This document shows, piece after piece, positions 59,185 through 64,000 of a stretch of DNA of 64,000 nt. How positions within the stretch are numbered: the first letter of the stretch is position 1; each line of letters opens with the position of its first letter. The translations under genes and the position numbers were made by a program. This DNA is from Elusimicrobiales bacterium (lineage in GTDB: Bacteria > Elusimicrobiota > Elusimicrobia > Elusimicrobiales > UBA9959), in assembly GCA_028713125.1 (NCBI GenBank), contig JAQTOU010000006.1, forward strand, positions 124,001 through 188,000, written 5' to 3'. The notes under the pieces were generated by a model, which made no database searches, was not told where the DNA came from, and worked only from the letters and a program-made list of their open reading frames with translations.

Positions 59185-59544
59185 ATGAAATTTTGCTGGT
59201 GCACTTTGGGCGTTAAGAATATGGAAGAGTCGGTCAAATTCTACCGGGATATAATCGGGCTGCCGGTGAAAAGGCGCTTTTCTGCCGGGCCGGGGATGGA
59301 GATAAGTTTCCTGGGCGAAGGGGAGACGGAGGTGGAGCTGATTTGCGGGGAAAGATACCCGGCCTCCTCCGGCACGGGTATTTCCCTCGGGTTCGAGGTC
59401 AAGTCTTTGGATGAGACCATAGCGTTTATAAAGGAAAAAGGTCTGGAAGTCGCCAGCGGGCCTTTCCAGCCGAATCCACATATCAAGTTCTTTTACGTTA
59501 AAGATCCTGAGGGCCACAGCGTTCAGTTCGTTGAAAACATATAA
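59185..59544 (+). CDS. VOC-superfamily (glyoxalase/bleomycin-resistance-like) protein
   Basis: A 119-residue single VOC domain. AAAGGA precedes the ATG at 59185. The pattern TLGVKNMEESVKFYRDIIGL at the start and VKDPEGHSVQFVEN at the end is standard. The usual first metal ligand His is replaced (FCWCTLGV), but the Glu residues in EVELI and VQFVEN are kept. The substrate is unknown. It belongs to a run of small genes with short spacers. Confidence 0.85.
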   Translation: MKFCWCTLGVKNMEESVKFYRDIIGLPVKRRFSAGPGMEISFLGEGETEVELICGERYPASSGTGISLGFEVKSLDETIAFIKEKGLEVASGPFQPNPHIKFFYVKDPEGHSVQFVENI

Positions 59545-59563
59545 AGCAGCGGAGGAGAACAGC

Positions 59564-60001
59564 ATGAAATGGATAACAAGATCTCACGTGCACGTGGACA
59601 GGGTGGCCTGCCCGTGGCTTATTGAAAGGTTCGTGGACACGCAGGCGGAGATACTCTTCGCGGCTGACAGCCTGGTGGAGAAGATGGGCCGGGAAGAGAA
59701 CGCCATCCCTTTCGATATCGAGGATGCTGAGCTCGGGCACCACGGGGACGACTGCACTTTCCGGGCTATCCTCAAGAAATACGAGCTTACCGACCCCGTC
59801 CTTCACAAGCTTGGGGATATAGTGAACGCCGCGGATACCGGCGATCTCAAGGCTCATCCCTACGCCGCCGGCCTTGAGGCCATCGCGCGCGGTTTCTCGC
59901 TCATGTACCCGGACGACAATGAAAACCTGGAATGGCAGTTCCCGGTTTATGACGCTCTCTACGCGGCCCTTAAATGCGAAGGCAGGAACTCCGGAAAATA
60001 A
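59564..60001 (+). CDS. Chromate resistance protein ChrB-domain protein
   Basis: A 145-residue protein matching the C-terminal domain of ChrB: WITRSHVHVDRVACPWLIER, then FDIEDAELGHHGDDCTFRAI and a late SLMYPDDNE. Such stand-alone ChrB domains occur without ChrA. GGAGGAG lies before the start. A role in metal (chromate) stress would fit a metal-reducing lifestyle, but this is inference. Confidence 0.8.
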   Translation: MKWITRSHVHVDRVACPWLIERFVDTQAEILFAADSLVEKMGREENAIPFDIEDAELGHHGDDCTFRAILKKYELTDPVLHKLGDIVNAADTGDLKAHPYAAGLEAIARGFSLMYPDDNENLEWQFPVYDALYAALKCEGRNSGK

Positions 60002-60025
60002 GGCTGTTTGCCCGGCAAGAAAAAC

Positions 60026-60607
60026 ATGACCCTTAATGAATTGAAGGCCAGGCTGACCCCGGCGGGGATATTATTGCTTCTGTATTTCCTGGCGCCGCTC
60101 TTCGTGCAAATGTTCATGGGAGTTCATGACACCATTTACGGGAGCCTTACTTTCTCCGTAGTTGTCCAGGTCGGCTTGGGTTTCGGCGTGGCCTATAAAC
60201 TTTTCGCCCTGAAAGACCCGTTCAAGACAGAATTGACCGCCTGGCTGAAAAAATTCGCGCAGCCGCCGGAAAAGGTCCTGGCCCTGGCCGAAAAGATCTC
60301 GCTTGCGGCCGTTCTTTTGATAATCGTGGCCGTTGTCTGGCCGCCGGTGGGGGAAATAATAACGAACGGCAAGATTATGACGCTGCTTAAGTTAGGCGTC
60401 CTCGGCTATGCCGGCTGCCTGGGTTATGATATCTGGAAACTCGCACAGCCGTTCATTGCGTACGTGCCGCCTCCCGCGCCGCGCGAAGACGAGGAAGCCC
60501 CGCACGAGAAAACAAATGAGCGCCGCTGCCCCAAGTGCGGGCAGATCCTGCCCGAGGCCGGTGAATTCTGCACTTTCTGCTGGCATCAGATAAACGGCGG
60601 AAAATAA
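60026..60607 (+). CDS. Membrane protein with C-terminal zinc ribbon
   Basis: A 193-residue protein with about four hydrophobic helices (near 11-32, 42-62, 92-110 and 123-142) and a cytoplasmic zinc ribbon, CPKCGQILPEAGEFCTFC. The ATG at 60026 is chosen; a TTG at 60008 directly after chrB is an alternative. No family is recognised. It lies between the ChrB-like and amidohydrolase genes and may be co-transcribed with them. Confidence 0.6.
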   Translation: MTLNELKARLTPAGILLLLYFLAPLFVQMFMGVHDTIYGSLTFSVVVQVGLGFGVAYKLFALKDPFKTELTAWLKKFAQPPEKVLALAEKISLAAVLLIIVAVVWPPVGEIITNGKIMTLLKLGVLGYAGCLGYDIWKLAQPFIAYVPPPAPREDEEAPHEKTNERRCPKCGQILPEAGEFCTFCWHQINGGK

Positions 60608-60656
60608 AGCTGAATATTTCCGCGGGGCTTAATCTGACCTCATTGCAAGGAACACC

Positions 60657-61817
60657 ATGTCTATTAAGGAAGAAATAAAACTGCTGCACGCTGAAATGAC
60701 GGCCTGGCGCCGTGATATTCACGCCCATCCGGAGACGGCTTTCGAGGAGCGGCGCACCTCCGCGCTGGTGGCGGAGAAACTGGAGAGCTTCGGCCTGGCC
60801 GTGCATAAAGGTCTGGGGCGCACCGGAGTCGTCGGCACGCTGAAGGCCGGCTCCGGCAAGGGGGCCATCGGGCTCCGGGCGGACATGGACGCTTTGCCAT
60901 TGCAGGAGAAGAACGATTTCGCTTACCGCTCTCAGAACGAAGGCAAGATGCACGCCTGCGGGCATGACGGCCATACCGCGATGCTCCTGGGCGCGGCCAA
61001 ATACCTGGCCGCAACGAAGCGCTTCAGCGGGACCATCCATTTTATTTTCCAGCCCGCGGAGGAGAGCGGCGGCGGCGGGCGCGAGATGGTCGGGCAGGGC
61101 CTGTTCGACAAGTTCCCCTGCGACTCGGTCTACGGCATGCACAACTGGCCCGGGCTGCCGGTCGGCCAGTTCGGGGTGAGGCCGGGGCCGATAATGGCTT
61201 CCTCTGATATCTTCGAAATAGAACTGACGGGACATGGCTGCCACGCCGCTATGCCGCATACCGGCATAGACCTGGTGGTGACGGCGTCCGCCCTGGTGCA
61301 GGCCCTTCATACTATCGTCAGCCGCAGCGTCGATCCGATAGAGCCCGCCGTTATCAGCGTAACCCAGCTGCACGCCGGGGACGCCTATAACGTCATCCCC
61401 GGAACCGCGGTGCTGCGCGGGACCGCGCGCGCTTTCAGTCCCGCCGTCCAGGACCTTATCGAAAGCCGGATAAACGAGATCTGCGCCGGGGTCGCGGCCG
61501 CTTACGGCGCGAAAGCTAAAGTCAGCTATACGCGAAATTACCCGCCCACGGTCAATGCCGAACGCGAAGCGGAACTCTGCGCTTCCGTGCTGAAAGGCCT
61601 CGCCGGGGCCGGGAACGTGATAAGGGTACCACAGGTAATGGGCGCGGAAGACTTCTCTTTCATGCTGCGGGCCAGGCCGGGCTGCTATATCTTCGCCGGC
61701 AACGGCCCGGTCAGGGACGGCTGCGCGCTGCATAATCCGCGCTATGATTTTAACGACGAGATCCTTCCTTTAGGCGCGGCTTACTGGGCGACCCTGGCCG
61801 GGCATATCCTGGTCTAA
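60657..61817 (+). CDS. M20-family metal-dependent amidohydrolase
   Basis: A 386-residue enzyme of the aminoacylase/hippurate hydrolase type. Metal-site motifs are clear: GLRADMDALPLQE (about 75-87), HACGHDGHTAMLLGAA (about 99-114) and QPAEESGGGGREMV. The dimerisation domain and a final His region follow. It removes acyl groups from N-acyl amino acids or related amides; the exact substrate cannot be told. Length and order are normal. Confidence 0.92.
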   Translation: MSIKEEIKLLHAEMTAWRRDIHAHPETAFEERRTSALVAEKLESFGLAVHKGLGRTGVVGTLKAGSGKGAIGLRADMDALPLQEKNDFAYRSQNEGKMHACGHDGHTAMLLGAAKYLAATKRFSGTIHFIFQPAEESGGGGREMVGQGLFDKFPCDSVYGMHNWPGLPVGQFGVRPGPIMASSDIFEIELTGHGCHAAMPHTGIDLVVTASALVQALHTIVSRSVDPIEPAVISVTQLHAGDAYNVIPGTAVLRGTARAFSPAVQDLIESRINEICAGVAAAYGAKAKVSYTRNYPPTVNAEREAELCASVLKGLAGAGNVIRVPQVMGAEDFSFMLRARPGCYIFAGNGPVRDGCALHNPRYDFNDEILPLGAAYWATLAGHILV

Positions 61818-61983
61818 CCCTTTTAGATTATTGATTTCCGTTAAGGGAAAGCTATATAGTTATTTCACCTGGCGCGGGGTAGGGCCCGAGGCCGGGGTAG
61901 TAAAGAAGCGGGGGGGATAAAGACACAGCGGAGTTTTAATTTCGGCCTTGGAGGCCGGCTTGTCTTATTATTCAGGGGGGAAT

Positions 61984-62421
61984 ATGAAAAACACTAATCC
62001 GGGGTACTACAACGAGGTAGAGCTCGACAGGGGCGTGCAGCTTACCATCGTGTCTTACGACAGGACGCAGCGGGCTCTGGTCACGGCCGGCAGGGCTACC
62101 GTGGGCGGCAAGCCGGTCACGGCCGAGATCACCGGCGTGGCTACCGGCAAAGGAGAGGACGGCACTGTGAATATGTGGCTGCCCGCTTTCCGCTTCAAGG
62201 GGAAGGACGGCAGCCTGCAAAGAGTTCCGTGCCTGAACGCGGTAGCGAGCCTCTCGCCGCACCAGGGCGCCATAGATACCGCCAAAGCCATAGCTTCTTA
62301 CGTGAACCGCGCGAAGACCGCCTACAAGGCTAAAATAAGCGGGACCCGCAGGAAGGCGCAGATAAACATAGCCTTCACCGGGCAGAACTGCATAGCGGTC
62401 CCGGTCGGCGCGCGGCCTTAG
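61984..62421 (+). CDS. Hypothetical protein, 145 residues
   Basis: The ATG at 61984 is preceded by a GGGGGG site; an earlier in-frame start at 61948 has none. The product is soluble and beta-rich, without a signal peptide, and basic toward the C-terminus (VNRAKTAYKAKISGTRRKAQ). No family is recognised. The 165 bases before it hold no feature I can name. Confidence 0.6.
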   Translation: MKNTNPGYYNEVELDRGVQLTIVSYDRTQRALVTAGRATVGGKPVTAEITGVATGKGEDGTVNMWLPAFRFKGKDGSLQRVPCLNAVASLSPHQGAIDTAKAIASYVNRAKTAYKAKISGTRRKAQINIAFTGQNCIAVPVGARP

Positions 62422-62450
62422 TTATAGTGAACTGAAAAGGGGGTAGAAAA

Positions 62451-62870
62451 ATGAAAAACATGGTAATTCTGATCATTGCAGCCGTTCTGAGCTGCCTGGT
62501 GGTGGCCGCCCAGGCGCCTGTTCCGAAGGAAACCGGGAAAGAAATGAAAAGCGAGACCAAGCCCGGTAAAAAAGAGAGTAAGGCGAAACTTAACAAGTGT
62601 TCCGGTATCGTCGAATCCATAGACCTGGCCACCGGAAAGCTCACCATCAACGACCAGAAAAAGATGACGATGACCATGACGATAGGCGCGGAGACGAAGA
62701 TCATGAAGGCCGGCAAGCCCGTTTCCCTTTCGGCTATCATGACCGGGGATAAGGTGCATATCATGTATGAGGGCGATATGGCCAACCCGGCGGTCAAAGA
62801 AGTAAAGGTTATTGAAAAAGCCGGTCCGAAGAAGGAAAAGGCGGAGAAAAAAGCCGGCGGGAAACCCTGA
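62451..62870 (+). CDS. Exported small protein with OB-like core
   Basis: A 139-residue protein with a signal peptide (about 1-20) and Lys/Glu-rich ends around a core, SGIVESIDLATGKLTINDQ and VKVIE. The core resembles DUF5666-like or copper-homeostasis beta-barrel domains, but this is weak. Several Met residues (KKMTMTMTIG) might bind metal. It lies 29 bases after the preceding gene. Confidence 0.6.
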   Translation: MKNMVILIIAAVLSCLVVAAQAPVPKETGKEMKSETKPGKKESKAKLNKCSGIVESIDLATGKLTINDQKKMTMTMTIGAETKIMKAGKPVSLSAIMTGDKVHIMYEGDMANPAVKEVKVIEKAGPKKEKAEKKAGGKP

Positions 62871-62909
62871 GGCGGGCGTATTGAATTGCCAGGGCAGGAT
62901 GCAAAGATC

Positions 62910-62940
62910 AAGGGCTGCGGAGCGATTCTCCGCGGCCCTT
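62910..62940 (+). terminator. Terminator-like hairpin
   Basis: AAGGGCTGCGGAG (62910-62922) pairs with CTCCGCGGCCCTT (62928-62940) with one mismatch. The T tract is poor (GCTATT). Confidence 0.5.
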
Positions 62941-63027
62941 GCTATTCAGCCCCGGAGGGAAGTCCTCCGCGCCCCTAAAAAACAGTAAAATAACCTCAAG
63001 GCGTTCAGTTCCCTTAAGGAAACGGAT

Positions 63028-63714
63028 ATGAATATCATTGAGATCAGAGGGCTTAAGAAAAACTACCCCCTGGGCGACACCATAGTGCCGGCGCTCCGCG
63101 GGGTGGACCTCGAAGTGGCCGAGGGCGACTTTATGAGCATTATCGGCCCCTCCGGCAGCGGCAAGACCACGCTGCTTAACGTCATAGGCTGCATCGATTT
63201 CGCCACCACCGGCAGCGTAAAGGTGGGCGGGCATGAAATAACTTCGCTCAACGACAGGCAGATAACGGAGATCAGGCTCAACAAGATCGGCTTCATCTTC
63301 CAGACCTTCAACCTCATCCCCGTGCTGAACGTAATAGAAAATATAGAGTTCCCGCTCCTGCTCATGAAAAGGCCGGCTGCCGAAGCCCGCAAGCGCGCCG
63401 ACAAACTTATCGAGGAAGTTGGTCTGAAGGAGCACGCCGCCCACCGCCCCGCCGAGCTCTCCGGCGGGCAGCGCCAGCGCGTGGCCATAGCCCGGGCCCT
63501 GGTCACCAACCCGGACATCATCCTGGCCGACGAGCCCACCGCCAACCTCGACTCCGTCACCGGCGCCTCCATCCTGGAGCTGATGCGCAGGATGAACGAG
63601 ATAGAAAAAACCACCTTTATCTTCTCTACCCACGACGCGAACGTCCTTAAATACGCCCGGCGCATAGTAAAAATAAAAGACGGCCTCATAGAAAAGGAGC
63701 CCGCGCTTGCATAA
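63028..63714 (+). CDS. ABC transporter ATP-binding protein, LolD/MacB type
   Basis: A 228-residue ATPase. Walker A is GPSGSGKTTL (about 39-48), the signature is LSGGQRQRVAIARAL, and Walker B is IILADEPTANLD, with the H-loop in FSTHD. The sequence is most like LolD/MacB/FtsE ATPases, which power mechanotransmission or lipoprotein release rather than import. A permease gene of the matching FtsX/LolC type begins 166 bases later; the gap contains a long palindrome. Confidence 0.93.
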   Translation: MNIIEIRGLKKNYPLGDTIVPALRGVDLEVAEGDFMSIIGPSGSGKTTLLNVIGCIDFATTGSVKVGGHEITSLNDRQITEIRLNKIGFIFQTFNLIPVLNVIENIEFPLLLMKRPAAEARKRADKLIEEVGLKEHAAHRPAELSGGQRQRVAIARALVTNPDIILADEPTANLDSVTGASILELMRRMNEIEKTTFIFSTHDANVLKYARRIVKIKDGLIEKEPALA

Positions 63715-63739
63715 AAATACAACTCTTTGGAGGGGTGGC

Positions 63740-63855
63740 AGGGGCGTTGCCCCGAGAACCCTTTGGGGAGAGGGGGGCCCCGCCATTAATTCCGAAAGGC
63801 GGGGGGGAACCGCGCAACGGTTCCCATCTTCCAGGGTTCGCGGGGCAACGCCCCT
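63740..63855 (+). repeat. Long imperfect palindrome inside the ABC operon
   Basis: Arms 63740-63762 and 63833-63855 pair in 22 of 23 positions, and each arm also folds on itself (GGGGC-GTT-GCCCC). The interior has a second hairpin, GGGAACCG-CGCAA-CGGTTCCC (63805-63825), and a G-rich stretch. It resembles dispersed intergenic palindromic repeats and separates the ATPase from its permease gene. Confidence 0.75.
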
Positions 63856-63880
63856 GACAGGACCCCGAACCCGTTAACGT

Positions 63881-64000
63881 ATGAAGCTAATATTCACCAT
63901 CGCCTGGCGCAATATCCTGCGCCACAAGGGAAAAAGCCTCGTGATAGGGGTGATCCTCTTCACGGGCGCTTTCCTTATGACGGTGGGGAACGGCGTGATC
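63881..64000 (+). CDS. ABC transporter permease, FtsX/LolC-type (partial)
   Basis: The first 40 codons are in the window, starting MKLIFTIAWRNILRHKGKS and leading into a first membrane helix. AWRNILRHK is the usual start of FtsX/MacB-family permeases. It is the partner of the ATPase at 63028 and runs beyond the window end. Confidence 0.85.
   Translation, partial: MKLIFTIAWRNILRHKGKSLVIGVILFTGAFLMTVGNGVI

Noticed and set aside
1..64000. CRISPR arrays, tRNA or rRNA genes, transposases
   Set aside because: None could be recognised in the window on reading either strand.

Overview
The window is visibly GC-rich bacterial DNA from a Gram-negative (diderm) organism. Evidence for a double membrane includes MtrB-type outer-membrane porins, periplasmic multihaem cytochromes, a DUF481-type outer-membrane protein, a lipoprotein and a Tat system. 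The gene mix (siroheme-dependent Ahb haem pathway, System II cytochrome c maturation, tandem MtrAB modules, multihaem cytochrome/cytochrome b fusions) fits an anaerobic or microaerobic, metal- or electrode-respiring bacterium from an uncultured lineage. Elusimicrobiota is my best guess, but it rests on overall impression, not on a marker gene.

Positions 1-31,700 form one respiratory island. A haem gene cluster comes first (hemD tail, hemB, ahbA, ahbB, a CydA-like/cytochrome c fusion, hemL, ahbD, ahbC). Two Crp/Fnr-type regulators follow. Then come two copies of an MtrA-MtrB outer-membrane electron conduit; the mtrB copies appear identical at DNA level. Next are two 11-haem cytochromes fused to membrane cytochrome b domains, and a NapC/NrfH-anchored cytochrome with 13 to 15 haem motifs. 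These are followed by the resB-ccsA-hemX-like operon ending in a hemA-hemC fusion. On the minus strand lie tatA, tatC and a four-gene quinol:cytochrome c oxidoreductase operon (tetrahaem cytochrome, FeS protein, NrfD, dihaem cytochrome). A motif close to TTGCnnTAAATCAA lies upstream of three of the cytochrome operons and may be the site of the adjacent Fnr-type regulators.

Positions 31,800-41,500 hold mixed functions: a response regulator and histidine kinase, a scramblase-like membrane protein, a rhomboid protease, an exported TldD/TldE-like pair, a polysaccharide deacetylase and a class III adenylate cyclase. Positions 42,100-55,900 carry accessory genes: several secreted or membrane proteins of unknown function, MscL, a secreted ADP-ribosyltransferase-like protein, and a cassette of small peptide, radical SAM enzyme and lipoprotein that looks like a peptide-modification system. 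This stretch also has a GNAT remnant, a CsgG-like protein, RecQ and a secreted repeat protein. Positions 56,700-64,000 have a membrane adenylate cyclase, small metabolic and stress genes, an M20 amidohydrolase and the start of an ABC transporter operon.

The least explained parts are non-coding. Two paralogous transcription units of about 385-430 nt (near 41,648 and 56,073) each have a perfect TTGACA-17-TATACT promoter and a terminator hairpin. Two copies of a different element of about 130 nt (25,852 and 52,667) keep the same multi-branched fold although the stem sequences have changed. A third long palindromic element sits inside the ABC operon at 63,740.
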